A stretch of 64,000 bases of DNA, from positions 7,220,148 to 7,284,147 of the forward strand of contig CM074804.1 of the NCBI GenBank assembly GCA_037447605.1. The letters are read 5' to 3'. Below the pieces are notes generated by a model. That model did not search any database and had not been told where the DNA came from. It worked only from the letters and a program-made list of their open reading frames with translations. Position numbers and translations under genes: made by a program. Within the stretch, counting starts at the first letter, position 1, and the number at the start of each line of letters is the position of its first letter. This stretch comes from Zygnema circumcarinatum. Lineage: Eukaryota; Streptophyta; Zygnematophyceae; Zygnematales; Zygnemataceae. Below are positions 1 to 13,869 of this stretch, piece after piece.

Positions 1-3000
1 GCGCTTCGCCCTCAGGATTCTTGGCGTCTTCGAGGTGAGGATTTTCTGGCGACTTTCTGGCCTGCACAGGAAAAAAATATGTTTCCAGAGAGATGATGCG
101 CACCATAGTAGCTGACTGGGTGCTGAGTGCGTGTTCTCTTGCTTGGTGCAGACGAAGCGAATGCTCCGGGAAAGGGACCTGCTGGCGAGGGGGAACATAA
201 AGGTATGTTTCTTGGATGATGTTGTGGGGGAGGATTATGAGTGTGATGATCCTCTGTTTGCTCGCAACAATAGCAAAGGAGGAGAATTTGATAAGCTGCT
301 GGGTTTAAACTCGTCCCACTACAATTTAAACAGAATTCAATATGTTCTGAAGTCACTGGCTGCCAGTTTTCTTTGGCAAACTGGTTCAAATTTTTTCTTG
401 GATATTGATAGCTCCCTTCGCACATCCTTGGCTATTGTGCCTTCAGATCCAATCGGAGGGACAGACAGTATCATTCCTTTGTCTCCCCAATGGCTCTTCT
501 CAAAACCCGGCGATTCCAAACCTTCTGGAGCCACTAGCTCTGTAAGGCACTTCAGCTCTGGCTGCTTCAGTACTTTAGCTAAGCTACCGTTTACGCCTCA
601 TGCTGGTTCTTCTTGTAATACACTAAGCTCATGGAGAGAGTCGTCTTCATTGGAAGAGGAGCTTGGCAGGAGCTGCAATTTTCTGATTCGGCAGAGATAA
701 ACGTGTTTTTTTTGCTGCAATAACTCAGAACTGAAATTTCGAGCCCTGTACAAACTAGTTTTGCATTTCAGTCATTTATGAAGCCAGCAAATACTTTTGT
801 GTGCAGGAGTTATCTCGAAGCTCAAGCATAGAGAGCTCAACCAAAGATCGCTGGCGAGATTCTGTTCGAGGCAATGAAAGGTGGCGGCCAAATAGCATAG
901 ACCGTGATTCTGGTGAAACTGGGCGTGAAGGCGGGCGCCGCCTAGGCGGTGATCGCTGGGGGGAGGATGAAAGGGAAACCGTGCCTCTTGGGAAAACTCG
1001 AGGAACTGACCGTTGGATGAAAGACTCTGACAGAGAGCCTGATGTGCCCAGAAAGACTGGTGGTGATCGTTGGCAGGAGGTCTCCCGCCCTGTCGAGGGG
1101 GGGGAGTATCGGTCTCGACCAGAACGCTGGTCCGAAACTAATCGAGATCCCTTGGGGCGAGGCAACGAGCAGAAGCGGGAGTCAAAGTGGACAGTCAATA
1201 GGTGGGGGGCTTCTGATGAGAAAGAGAAAGACACTGGCATTCGAAGCAAGTGGGTAGATAGTGACAGGGAAAAAGAGAGTGAAACTTTGAAAGAGAAGGC
1301 TCCCAAAGAGACTGATAAGGATGTTGAAGTTCGTGACCGTCCGGGAGTATGGCGTCCACAGGGTAGAGGCCGTGGAGAGGCACCTCCTGGCGCACCAGCA
1401 AAATTCGTGCCAAGCGCTGGTAGAGGACGGGGAGATACTCACTCTGTTGGTTTCTCTATAGGTCGAGGTCGCGGAAATTCAGGTGCTCAAGGGCCAATAA
1501 TTGGAGCGAGTGCAAGCCCTGAAAGATCAGACAGATGGGATACAGGGTCTTCTCGCCCCAGTTCTAGGTTAGGAGAGCCAACATCATCCGCCGTGGGCGC
1601 TAGTAACATTTTTCAGTACTCAAAAGGAAAGCTCCTTGAGGTGTTTCATAAGTGCAGTACAAGCCCTGGGTTTATGAAATATCCAGAGGGTTTTGTGGAT
1701 GTTCCTCAGCTAACACAAGAGGAGCCTCTTGAGCCTCTAGCCCTCATTTCCCCATCAACCGAGGAGGAGGTGAGGATTGAGCTGGTCGAGCTAAAACAAG
1801 ACTTCTTGTTCTGGTGCAGTAATGACATGTTCACCCGACATTGGAAGGAGAATGAAGTGCTCATGATGCCCTCCGAAAGCTGATTACTGTTTCCTTGCTC
1901 ATGGCACCATACATTGCATACAACTCTCCACTGGCTGCTGGAAATGCCCTGCATGTTTCCGCAGTTTGGTTGCCTACCAATCGTATGTATGTCTTGCTGT
2001 GTCCAGTGTTTTGTTTGGTGTCTAGTAGCGTGATAGCGAGCCCTATCGTGTTCTCAGCTGCGCGTTCTCTGGCTGTGTTTATTTGACATCACATGTGTTT
2101 ATCTCTATGGGTTGAAACAAAGAAAACCAAACATGGAAGAACCTTTTTTTTGGCTTTAAAATGCTATTCTTATCTTTCGTGTCTTCTTTGGCTAGCCTCT
2201 TGGTGGTCGCAGTAGTATCGGTACCGGTAGCCAATTCTTGAATTCAGAAGTTTATAATTCTTTATTATGAGTTAAGACTTTGGGTGACTTAACAGGACGG
2301 GCAAGAACAGAAGTTACCATAGCTGCTATGAGTTTATTGCTTAGATGCACGATTGTGCGGTCTCTTCCTTGGAAGGGCAATTGTCTGAATTGTGATTCTG
2401 TCAGGTGAACCGCTAGGCCTGTCCTTTCTTATTATAAACAATCTCCTCTTGACTCCAAGTATGTGTTTTGAGCAGGCATTGCTTGATGCCATAAGGAAAG
2501 GAGAGTTGACTGGGAGCGGGATTGTACATGGAGCACCGAAAGATGCAACACAGCCCAAGCAACGGGAAGAAGCGCAGAGCACCTTGCCCCCAACTCGCGG
2601 TCGTCCAAAGTCTGGTATGCAGCTTCTTGACATCCGTCAACTTCTTTCTTTCCATGTTGGTGGCAAGGGGCAGGTGAAGGAAAGGTCAAATTTGAGACCA
2701 GTGCGTCCTCTGCACGAGTTAGCCATGCAGAAATTCAGTCACTTTTAGGTTTACTATTTTTGTGGGCCTGCAAATGTGATCTTGTTAAAGGCACTCGATG
2801 TGTGGATATTGCCTAGGGCGATCGGAGGGGTCAATGATCTATATTTTTTTTGCAGACTATCAGTTTCTTGAATACTGTCTTTTGTGGAATATCAGCTATT
2901 TGACGTTAAGGTCTTTCAAACGTTCCTTCCTTTTTTTTTATTAAAACAGAATTGTATGCTGTCCCTTGTGCTTACTTGCGGCTGTTGTGCATGCAGGAAA

Positions 3001-6000
3001 AGAAGAGACTGTGTTCGATAGCCACCGCGAGGATGACTTTTTTGACGCCCCTGGCTTTGGTGACGTCCAAGGTGGAGAAGGTGGTACATTTGACCGCCTT
3101 GCAGAGGCACACTTTCAGAGTTCTGATCGTGGGGATGGCTGGGAGAGATCTCGATTGGAGGCAACAGCTGACCCCGAAGGTGTAAAACGAAACCATATTT
3201 TCTTGGAGTCTTTCACTCCTCTGTTTTTGTTGCTCTTGGCAAAGAAGAGGAACCATCCAGACCCATTCTCGTCATGCATTGTTTTCTTTGGATTCTATGT
3301 GTTGAATATGCCAACTTTCCTGAGGGGACTCTTCTTGGTTTCCGCTGTGAAGGGGAGGGTGGGAGGATGTTTGTAGTCACATGCAAAAAGACTCTTCTTA
3401 AGTCTGCAGATCCATCCAAACCTGATTTTGATGCCGATTTGCAGGCGGCCGAAGTGAACTGTGGAGGCGTGGAAGAACTGATGATTCAGGCTCAAAAGGA
3501 GACCGGTCATGGTCACGGGTGGATGATCGAGATGGGACTTCCAAAGGCGATGGGGCGTGGAGGCGCAAAACTGCTGATGGGGATCGACGATGGGTTTCTG
3601 ATAGTGGTGAAAACTGGCGAGCAGGACATGGAAAATCAGGAGATGAGGGAATTGCGGGTCGGGATGAGAGGGGATGGAAAGGAGCTGGGCGGGATGATGG
3701 GGATGGTGAAAAGCCATGGAGAGAATCTGCAAATAACGAAGCCCGTTATGACGGGGGTTATGGAAAGCCCAATGTCTCAGAAAATCGGAATGGTTTGTCG
3801 GTGCAAAGCAGGAATGCACAACCCTTTGAATCCGAAGTTGAGGCGCATACTGGACGGGCACCGCAAGAGATGTCTTCCGTTCAGCCGGAACAGTTGACTC
3901 TGTGCTATAAAGATCCGCAAGGGGATATACAGGGACCTTTCCTTGGTGTCGATATAATTAATTGGTTTGAGGGAAATTTCTTTGGCATCGATTTGCCTGT
4001 GAGACTCGCTGATGCACCTGCAGGCACTCCCTTTGAACCACTAGGAACTGTTATGCCTCATCTGAAAAGGAGAGCTCTTGTGCCACCTGGATTTGTAGCG
4101 CCGACTCAGGCTGAAGAGTCACAGACTGACAGTAGTAAGGCCTTAGAAGCGGGTGGAGAGGTGGATGATGCCGGGAAGGTAAAGGAGACAGTGAATACTG
4201 TGTGGGCCAGAGACTCTGGAGGAAACAAACAGAGTGCCGAAAAGGAGAGATTGGCAGAGGGTCCTACTAGAAGTGCTGGAAGCACAGACTCTGCTGGCAA
4301 GCTGCCCAACGCCGAGAACGGTGAGTGCACGAGTTCAACACTTTCCCGTGCTACTTCAGGCGTGACATGTTCGCAAATAGCCATTTATCACTAAAGTGTT
4401 TCCTGCCAGGCTGGGAGAAAGCGGCCATATAACAACGGATAGTTAGTTGGTAACTGATACTGGTTTTGCAGTTAGCTGCTGTGAAGACTGAGCTGCTGCT
4501 GGGGTTCTGCTGTATTCTCTTCCGGGCTTTTCGCAAGTTTAGGGCAATAGGACTCAGCTTGCTGTTGGCTGCTACTGAGTTAGTAAAACGAATTCTCGTT
4601 TTCAGCTTTTTGCCAACTGATGTGAATTCTTCACTTTGATTTACTTTGCTGTTTATAGGTGGGAATCTGCCGGTGGACAAGCTTTTTGCTGCTGATGACT
4701 CTGTCCTTCTTGGCCTGGCGGATCCAGCTCCTAGTGGCCTGGTGGAGAGGTCGTTTGCAAGCAGGAGAAGAATGTCAGCATTTCCTCGAGTTGAAGCTGA
4801 TGAGCCACTGCCAACTGTGAAATCCACATTAACTCCGACAGTCAATGCGGGAGACCTCTCACCGTGGACTGGGCATAATGCCGATCCCACAGCCTCATCC
4901 TTGGCAACCATGAACACATCTGGTTTGTCAATGCCCATCCAGGGCAGTGGATCGTTGTTATCTGGAGTTACAGCTCATTCAAATATTCAAAGTTTTCCTT
5001 CTGCCGTCCAATCACTCCCTTCACAGCTGCAACAAGGAGACCGAGGTGAGAAGATCCAAGAGATCCGATACCAGCAAGATGTACAGGAGCGTCGTGCCTT
5101 CCCTGAGCAGACAGAAAAGGGACCTCACATTCATACATCACAACGGCAATTCAACCATACAGGAGTTGAAGCAAACATTCCTGGAGCATTCCTTCCTCCA
5201 TTCTCGGCAGCGGCCAATTTGGCTCAACAGCGTCCTTTACTTCCATCACAGGGCGAGCATGTCTCATGGCCCGGCCCTCATTCTGAAGGGACTCAAGCTG
5301 CTGGTTTCCTACGCCCGGTTGGACAGTCTGCAAGGATTCCTGATCCATTGGAGCGATTTGGAACAAGCCATGTCCGACCTCCCCCAGATTCAAGACTCAT
5401 GCATGCCCAGCAACAGCAGCAACAGCAGCACGAGCTTCAGCAAAGACTTCTTCAGCAGCATCTACCTCCGCAACAGTCGTTTCCTGCTCCACCACCCGCT
5501 ATATTACAGGCACAAGTGTTGGATTTGCTACTGCGAGCCGGAATTCCCCCAGATGTGCCTTTGGAACAGGTCTTGCAGCAACATGGCCCGGCCTTAGATC
5601 ATCTCCTTCGCATACAACACCAACAGCAGCAGCAGCAGCAGCAGCCGCCACCGCAGCATTTGCCAGGACAGCAGCCTCAACATGGTGCTCTCTTTGATCG
5701 CATTTCTCAACCTTCTTTGGCCGACCAGTTGCTGCTTCACCAGCATCCCGGGAGGCAGGATAGTAGTTCACTGCTCCGAGGAAGAGTCGATCAGTCTCTT
5801 GGAGAGCGCCAATTGTTTAATGCAGGGTCCGCCCATGATCGGATGCTCCTTCAACAGCGGCAGGAGGAGCACCTTCATCACCTCCGGGCAGCAGGACAGC
5901 AGGTGGACGGAGGGAAGCCCAACCTCGCAGATGGCCTTGGCAGCAATCCTACCCAAGAACTGCGGATGCTGGGTGTGTGGGAGGTTGATGAGTTTGGCCG

Positions 6001-9000
6001 ATTTGTTCAGTCAAAAGAGGCTCCTCCCGGGCGAACAGAAAGCAAAGACCACCTTCCTGTTCACCCTCATCTTCAGAGTCTACTTCCCCTTGAGCAGAGG
6101 CATCAACAGGTCTTACAGGAACCACATCATTTGGTTCAGTTACATGCACTGAGCCAAAATCAGCCGCAGCCGCCCGTGGCACAACAGGCTGCGGATCAGC
6201 ATCCCCTGCAACACCTCCTTGCCCAGTTGCAGGTGCAGCCTGCACATCAGTCTAGTGGTGCTACTGGCAGTGGAAATTTTGCATTTGTCGACAGCGGGAC
6301 GGCTGGGAAAGTGAAAGGTTCTGTGGCTCCAAACTCTCAAGTTCCTCTACAGGCAGTGAAAATGGATGCCTCAGCTGTAATGCCTCAAACAATAGATTCG
6401 AGTTTCAGCAATAGGAGCGTGTCTCATTCAGAGGCTGGAGTAGGTAGGAAGGAGCAGGAACAACAGTGGGCTGGATATTCTTTGGGAGAGGCTACCGTGG
6501 ACTCTCGCTCTCAAGTTGAGAAAGGAGCTGCCCTGACATTGCCAACAAACAATCTGCCCACGTCTATCGACTGGAAGGACGATGTAAATAAGAGTCATGT
6601 TGGTGGTAAGCGAATGCAATCGCATGGTCAATCCGCAGAGAAAAGCACCTCGGAAAGCAAGTTGGAGCGTGATTCAAGTGACGGATGGAGGGCACAAGGT
6701 GAACATGCTCAAAATTCAGCAAGCGATAAGGCGTACGGATGGCAGCCTGGTTCAGAGTCTGTTCAGGACTTTCCTCCCGTTAGCTCAGGCTGGTCGGTCT
6801 CATCTCCCCTGCCTCCATCATCATCACCTGCCGCTACTCCTGCACCGAAGTGGCGCCCCCCTGTGCTGCCTCCGCAGAAGTCGTTGGCTGAAATTCAAGA
6901 AGAAGAGACGGAGCAGCGAAAGCGGGAATTGGAGCGTGCAGAGTCAGAAGCTGCTGCTGGAGGAACGGCACTGTCAGCCTATGGGCCATGGAAGGCACCC
7001 GACACCGTAGGATTTGCCAAGTCTTTGAAAGCTATCCAGGAGGAGGAGAGTAGGGTCTCTAGGGCATCTGGCCAAGGTCTTCTACGGAAGGGGGACTCTG
7101 GAGGGGCAATCTGGGGCGGTATGACAAATTCTGTACATACTGGAGACTTGAAGTCAGGTTTGCGGGATGTTATGGCTGAGGAGGTACTCAGCAAGGCTGC
7201 AGAGGCTACTGTAGCAGTTATCCCTGCAGTTTCTGAGTCTCCTCCGACATCTGTGGGGGCTGAAGAGGCTTCAGCCGTGCCGACAGATGATGGAGATTTT
7301 GTGGAAGCGAAGGAAACTAAGAAGAGCAAGAAGCGTGCGTCCAAGTCTAAAGCTAACACTAGTGCAAAAGCAAATAAAGCATCACCAGTCCCCGCTGCTT
7401 CAGAGAGTCCCGCCCCTCGGTCATCATCCACAAAGGCAGAGAAGGTGGCTGATCCTGAACTTCCAAGTCCACCCCCCGCCTCTTTAGCAGACTTCCTCCC
7501 GCAAGAACCAATGCCTGTCCAGCCTGCTCCTCCTCCTGCTTGGTCAGTGAATGCTGCTAGACCAGTCAAGGGAGCTGCCATGTCTTTGAAGGAGATTCAA
7601 CAGGCTGAGCAGCGTGCAAGAGAAGAGCAGGCCAAGCAGCAGGCTATGGAGCAGCAACAAGCTGTGCTTCGCCCGCGGCCAAGTGTGGCTGCTAGTGGTC
7701 CTTGGGTGCGTACTCCTCCTCCTGTTCCCTCCCTTGCAGGCAGCTCCCCTGCACCTGTGGGGTCTGTTCCGCCCCCTGCATCGGCAGGGCGAAGTCCTGC
7801 TGCCCCGGCAAAGAGTACTGTTGAAGATAAGGACGAGCTGTTTTGGGATTACAAGTCGTCGGAGGATGTAGTGATGACGATTGGAACGAAGAAGGCAGTT
7901 GTGGCACCTGAAAGGTAGGTTGTCTTGTTGCTGCTCCCAACCTTTGCAGACTCCAAGTATGGCATTTGCCTGTCATAGGCGGCACCTTTACCATCTATTG
8001 ATGTCAGGTGAACGATTTTCTTCACTGAGGCTGTGAGATGAGGTTTCTCGCGCCCCCTTCTTAGCGAGACAGGTCTACTTTTTGTCGTTCTCCCTTTTCC
8101 TTGGACTCCTATCTTGGTAGTGTATTTCTTACTGCCCATCATGAAACTCGATTTTTGTGGGAAATCCAATGATTCATTCAGGCTACTCTGCCCGTAAATG
8201 TCTGTCTTGGTTTTCGTTTTCTGCAGGCAGGAGTTCCCTTCTTTAGCGACTTTCAAGGGGCAGAGTACTGCTTCTGCGTCGGCCGTCCCTCTCGTACGGC
8301 CTGGCATGGCTGCTCCCACAAAGCAGGCCGCAGTTTTGTCGGGAGTGGTCCGTCCCTCTGCAGCGACTGCTCCACAGTGCTCTGCAGAGTTCCCTTCTTT
8401 GGCGGGAACGGCAGCAGGAAACGCTGGCAAATCGACAACTAAAGCTAAGAAGGTAGCAGGCAAGACAGGTATGTTTGAGCTCACTGTCTTGTACGACTGA
8501 CATGCGATCTGTCAAACTATAAGATGCATTCTAGGCCTAGAGGCATTCTCTTGAATGTGCTATCCATCTCCTACATTGGGAAGGACCTTCACATTACAGA
8601 TTTCTGAATGCAGCCTCACGTGCACAGCTGCTGAAGTCTGTTCGGTGGTGACGTTAGAGTGACAAGTTTGAAGGGTTAAGGCTCTCTTTTTAAGAAATCA
8701 TGGTGAATCCATACTTTTGAAGCATTCGTTTCCGAGGATACAACATCACATGGGGTTGGTTGATCTCAAATATTATAGGCTACATTTTTAGTTTGTGTTG
8801 TATCAAAAGCTGTCCAAGGTAAAAGCTTGGAATCTTGCCTTGTATCTTGCCTGAAATTATCTTTTGTATGGCTACCGTGACAGACGCAAGTGATGCAGCG
8901 AGTGCTCAACCTGCATCCAATGTGGAGGCGCGGGCTTTCCGGTCGTGGTGTGAGATCAACATGAAGAAATTGACTGGGAACGACGGTAAGCGTCAGTGTA

Positions 9001-9725
9001 TCTTTCCATTTCGGCATGCATGAGCCACGTCAGCCATGTATATACCTGTTACAAAAGCCGCATAGTGAGGAGTCTCAAGTGAAGCTCAAGTGTGAATGCT
9101 CGACTGTAGTGTTCGATGAATATCATCGCTCTCGAAAGTTATTGTTCTTTGTATGCCCTCTCGAAGGCGTCAAACAGTTGCCCGGGAAATCCTACGTGAA
9201 TCCATTGTTGATCTTTTGGTATTGTTTCCACGGTCTGACATGCTACTTGTTCGGTTATTGGCTGTGGTCTCAGATATGACTTTGCTGCAATTCTGCATGT
9301 CGCTGTCTTCCACGAGGGAGGCAGGAGACTACCTTAGCCAGTACTTGGGCTCTGCCCCTCCCATGCAGGCCTTTGCGGCAGAGTTTCTCCGCCGCAAGGG
9401 CGCCCTCACACCGGCCGTGGCTCGGGCCGCGTTTCCTGTGAGCGATGCCGTGATTCAGGACCCGCCCGGACGGAACGGGGGGGGGGGCAGAGGGGCGGAG
9501 GGGAAGGTAAAGGTCGGGGATAGGGAGGAGGTGAGAGGGCGGGAGTTTGAGGGAACAGAGGAAGGTCAGGCTGAGGGAGGTTCTGCAAAGCAGGGAGGAG
9601 CAGTTGCGGGAGGAGCAAAGAAGAAAGGGAAGAAACCGAAGAAAGCGGTGGACCCTTCTCTGCTGGGGTTCAGCGTGACAAGCAACCGCATAATGATTGG
9701 GGAGATCCAACGAGTGGAAGACTGA
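1..9725 (+). CDS. GYF-domain protein, EXA1/GIGYF-like translational regulator (5' partial)
   Basis: Exons read as 1-34, 152-202, 447-541, 807-1769, 2476-2614, 2997-3179, 3445-4320, 4659-7914, 8227-8468, 8884-8985 and 9274-9725; joined they keep one frame of about 2,130 codons, with the start outside the window. Near the N-terminus is IPLSPQWLFSKPGD, found in plant EXA1-type GYF proteins. Arg/Trp/Glu-rich and RGRG segments follow, then a conserved block (FQYSKGKLLEVFHK, about residue 328). The GYF domain (about residues 638-700) reads LCYKDPQGDIQGPF then WFEGNFFGIDLPVRL; GYF folds bind proline-rich peptides. Two polyQ tracts, coiled Glu/Arg segments and a conserved C-terminus (LLGFSV...MIGEIQ) complete it. 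Family members are cytoplasmic and repress or tune translation with the cap-binding 4EHP/eIF4E machinery. Assignment to the family is firm; a specific role here is inference. Confidence 0.9.
5404..5646 (+). repeat. CAG-rich polyglutamine-coding tracts
   Basis: Two runs of CAG/CAA codons (about 5407-5465 and 5613-5646) inside the large GYF exon code for Q-rich segments of seven to eight consecutive glutamines mixed with His, Leu and Pro. They are in frame and lie in a predicted disordered region, as is usual for GIGYF-type proteins. Confidence 0.8.
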
Positions 9726-10862
9726 GGAGGGTAGGCTGGAGTTTACGAGAGGGATATTGTGAAGGTAACTGCTGAGCTGATGATCGAACAGAGTAGACAA
9801 AGCAGGCAAACTTATTGGAATTTATTCTGAAAATGTTCCGGCAGGGAAATGGAGAGGGCCCCTAGAGTTCATACACCACCACGTGCTAGCTGCAGAATTG
9901 GGGGAGCATTGGTCCCTCTTTCTTAGCAGCTAAGGAGGATGGTGTCTACTCTATGTGCCGCCTTGATCGTCAATAGAGCCCAGCTACGCCCTGCTGTTGG
10001 CTCAAAGCCGCCTGCTCTTTGTATTTTCATTGTGAGCTGGAACGTACAAAGTTTGGAATGTTGGACCTTTTCGTGTGATAGGTGTACAGGTGGCAAGCGG
10101 GCGCTCCCACGTTCGGCAATTCAGCAATTACTGTCTAGTGGGTAGTGTAGGCGTAGGCAGCCGCGGGATGGCTAGAGCAGAAATAGGGCCTTATTTGGGG
10201 CTCTCCTATCAATCTCAGCCATCATGCTGCGTGTTGTGGCCCTGCGCTGTGTCCCTCTCTCGTGAGCATTCACTGAATTGTTGCACAAGCAAAGCCCTGG
10301 TTGTCTTCCTTCTGCTCTTGGAACTATTGGCTCTGTGACATTTTTGCAATGCCAAATTTCCATTCTCAGCGCTTGCTGCCGCCCCTCCCTCCCTACCTCC
10401 ACTCATATTGCTGCAAAGAAAAGAATGAAGGAATTTTTGCAGTCAAAAAAGGACCAAGAAGAGGGCGTTGTAAAACTCCAACACACAGAGTTGGCACGTG
10501 CAAGCCTTATCCATGGAAAATTCCCGTTTCGACGCTGTTTGACCAACGGAACGGCGGCGATTCGGAGCATGTAACTGTACGGATATGTACGGCCTGCACC
10601 GATCCGTCCGGCAGAGAGCTGAACCCCCCACGGCTTTAAATGAGAGAGGGCGAAAACTGCGATTGATTGCCTGCTCTCCTGCTCCGTGGTCGCCTGCGTG
10701 CCTGCAGAAAAGTTGGGCATACGTTCGTGGGAGAATTCGCTCTTCTCAATATACATCTTTAATTTGAGGTTTTTTGCGCTTTTTGTGCTACTCTGGGAGT
10801 GGCATAATCAAGGGCTCTGGTTTGACTGACTGACCATTTGGTTATCTTGAAGGACAAAAAAA
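9726..10862. other. Intergenic: 3' flank of GYF gene and upstream region of EBP1
   Basis: I see no convincing coding exon on either strand. The stretch holds the 3' untranslated region of the GYF gene and the upstream region of the EBP1 gene. Near 10,575-10,610 are CCTGCACCG and TGTACGG motifs, and GTAC cores recur, as in other upstream regions of this window. Confidence 0.6.
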
Positions 10863-13800
10863 ATGTCAGTTGAGTTGGAAATTGAGGAGAAGAAGGAGCT
10901 CGATTTGGGTAATCCTGACGTCGTCACAAAGTACAAAAATGCAGCCGAAATTGCGAACAGTAAGGCGGCTTTTGCCCAGCGCGTCCGGATTCTTGGAAGA
11001 GCCGCAGTGGTGGTGTTGGTGTCGGAGGTCTTTCCCGGTTTCCTTATCAAATGTGAATTCTGTTGAGGTTGGGTTGGACAGAAGCACTCGCAGCAGTAAT
11101 ATCTCTTGCAACACCGGGTTCTAAAATTATCGACTTATGCGAGAAGGGAGACAGTACTATCAACGAGTAAGACGCCATGCAATTCTTTTTGCAGATATTT
11201 GTTCTTTTTTATCCGGCTGAATGCAGTTGTGGCAACCGACGCCATTCAATTGCTGCAGAGAGGTGTGGACTGACACTGCTCAACTGGTCGTATTTGCAGG
11301 CTGTGCGGAAATGTGTTCAAAAATGCGAAGAAGAAAATTGAGCGAGGTGTGGCCTTTCCAACGTCCATATCAGTGAACAATGTGGTGTGCCATTTCTGTC
11401 CAATGCAAGGGGATGAGACAGCACTCGCTGACGGCGACCTTGTCAAAATGTAACGTCCTCTGTGACTTGTTGCCGCTCGCAATCTAAAAGACTCGTTTGT
11501 GGACAGTATATTTGTTTTCAAACTTGACTTTTGTGTCCAAGTCAATTCCTGCTTCTCGTCAAATTCTTTGAACTGGTACAATTTGCGACTCGAGAAGCTA
11601 CATTGAAAAGTTTGTGTCCATTAACAGCGACTTTGGAGAACACGAGATAATTTTCGCGTCGGGGAATGCATCGTTGTTCTCTTTAACTGATTTCAACCCC
11701 CGATTGATGTTTTCAGTGACCTTGGCGTTCACATTGACGGCTTTATAGCAGTAGTTGCGCATACATTAGTGCTGCAAGACGCTGATACTCCTATCACTGG
11801 AAAAGCAGCGAACGTCATAGCGGCTGCTAATACTGCGGCTGAAGTGGCTATTCGGCTGGTCAGACCGGGCAAGAAGGTGCAGATTTCTGCTTTTCCAACC
11901 ATCTACTCCCATCTTATGGGGCGCCTTTCAAACTCTTTTTTGGTCATATCTGGATACTGCGGTACTCGTTAGGTCTTCCTTCTTTGTCCCGCTCCTTATA
12001 GGAACAGCCTGTTTCTCTGCATTTCTATTCAAGTCTGAACACTTCGTCGAACTTTACAAGAATCTAGGCACGTGAAAGCGCGCTGAGGACTGAGGCTCAT
12101 CACATATTCATTTTTTTTCTTTTTTAGTCAAATATTCTGTAGTAATTCTTGCTATCTCCTACAAGGCTTTCGGAATGATGGAGGTGTTTCGATTCTCTCT
12201 TGCGTTGGTAGGCACGTTATTGATTGTTAACTGTTTTTAACTTTTGGTGCAGAATAAGGAGGTGACAGAAGCACTACAAAAGGTGGCGGCAGCTTACGAT
12301 TGCAAAGTAGTGGAAGCTGTTCTTAGCCACCAGATGAAGCAGTTTGTTATCGATGGAAACAAGGTGGTTCTAAACGTTTCCAATGCAGACACACGGGTGG
12401 ACGACTTTGAGTTTGAAGAGAATGAAGTTTATGCCATTGACGTGGTTATGAGCACAGGGGAAGGCAAGGTGGGATATACAGGCCTTCTTCTTCCTGACTT
12501 TTTCCCTGTTGCAGTTTGCATTCTACTAATATATCAGGTAGGGATGGAGATTAGCGCACTTAGAGCTTGGGCCTAGCTATGACATCACTTGATACCTTTG
12601 CATACTTAGGTTTGATTCTGTGCTGAGTAAATGCTTCTAGCGGTATCCTAGCTTACAGAAAGTAGTCTTGTTCTTTGTACGTTTCCTTCCATGAATTGTG
12701 GGAACCTCCTACCTAGCAGTTGTGTTTAATGTTGCTTCATTGCTGTCGAGGCTCGAATTCAATTGAGCTAACCGACCGACATGACGTTTCTTAATAACAG
12801 CCAAAATTGCTAGACGAAAGGGAGACGACTATTTACAAGCGAGCGATTGACAGGAGTTACTCGTTGAAGATGAAGGCATCACGAGCCATCTTCAGTGAGA
12901 TCAACACAAAATTTGCTGTTATGCCATTCACAGCAAGGTGAGATATTTTTTCTTGCACTGTCCCACTGGAGTTGAAGTTATCGGTTGCCGATAGGTTTCT
13001 ATCCATCACTCAATAGGAACACTAACTCGAACAACTGTACAATAATAAGCTTCTTGAACATGTTAGTGCTTACGGTCTCTTTCTTCTGATTCTCAGGTAC
13101 TTGGAGGAAAAGCGAGGTGCCCGATTGGGATTAGTTGAGTGTGTGAACCATGAGCTGCTTCAACCTTACCCTGTATTGCATGAAAGGCAAGGTAGGGCTT
13201 CCGAGGAAACCCGTGGTTCAACGCATGGTTCACTTGAATATTATAAAATAGGAACTTAATAGACATAATGATCTATTTGTATGGTGCTTTTGTAATAGCA
13301 CGATTTCAGCCATGCATGACGTAGCAATGATTCTTACATGGAAGTCGTGACATCATTCTCCTTCTGGAACAGGTGACCTGGTTGCACAGTTCAAATTTAC
13401 CGTTCTCCTCATGCCAAACGGTTCAGACAGAGTCACGGGCGCTCCCGTCCAAGCCTTGCAACCCTCGAAAACCATTGAGGATCCTGACATTAAAACATAT
13501 TTGGCACTCGGACTCAAGTCCAAGAAAAAGGGAGGAGGCAAAAGGAAGAACAAAGGTACTTGTCGCCAGCTTCTCACCCGGATCAACTTGCAAGTGCCTG
13601 TTGTGCTTTCTGAGCATATGATGCAGCTGAAGGAAACAACCGAAGGAACTCAATCTGTATAGAGTGACGTCAGAAGTGTACGGGAGTTAACGTGTTGACT
13701 TCTTTGGTGGATCTCACAGTAAATGCTGGTTGATGTGGTCTCCTCTTCAGGTTTACGAGGGTTTGGTCAGTTCTTCAGTTATATTGGAAACTGATCGGTG

Positions 13801-13869
13801 GCTTGTTGAGTGTGTGCAGGCAAGGATGGAGAGGGAGTAGAGACTGGAGATGCAGCAGATGCCAGCTAG
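10863..13869 (+). CDS. EBP1: ERBB3-binding protein 1 / PA2G4 homologue (EBP1)
   Basis: Nine exons (10863-10959, 11082-11166, 11300-11449, 11717-11876, 12253-12468, 12801-12937, 13097-13191, 13373-13555, 13820-13869) join without a stop into 390 codons, the usual length of plant EBP1. The product is a pita-bread-fold, methionine-aminopeptidase-like protein without protease activity. Diagnostic segments are [41 protein letters not shown]-like (here [12 protein letters not shown]), [17 protein letters not shown] and [16 protein letters not shown]. The C-terminus carries the Lys-rich nucleic-acid-binding tail ([13 protein letters not shown]). In plants EBP1 promotes cell growth and ribosome biogenesis and acts in nucleolus and cytoplasm. 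The first ATG at 10863 follows an A-rich stretch and gives the family's N-terminus ([14 protein letters not shown]). No disruption is seen. Confidence 0.95.

Noticed and set aside
3274-3897. Long plus-strand frame of 207 codons
   Set aside because: It is an alternate frame over the Arg/Asp/Gly-rich GYF exon; the frame with the GYF domain joins cleanly to neighbours by splicing.
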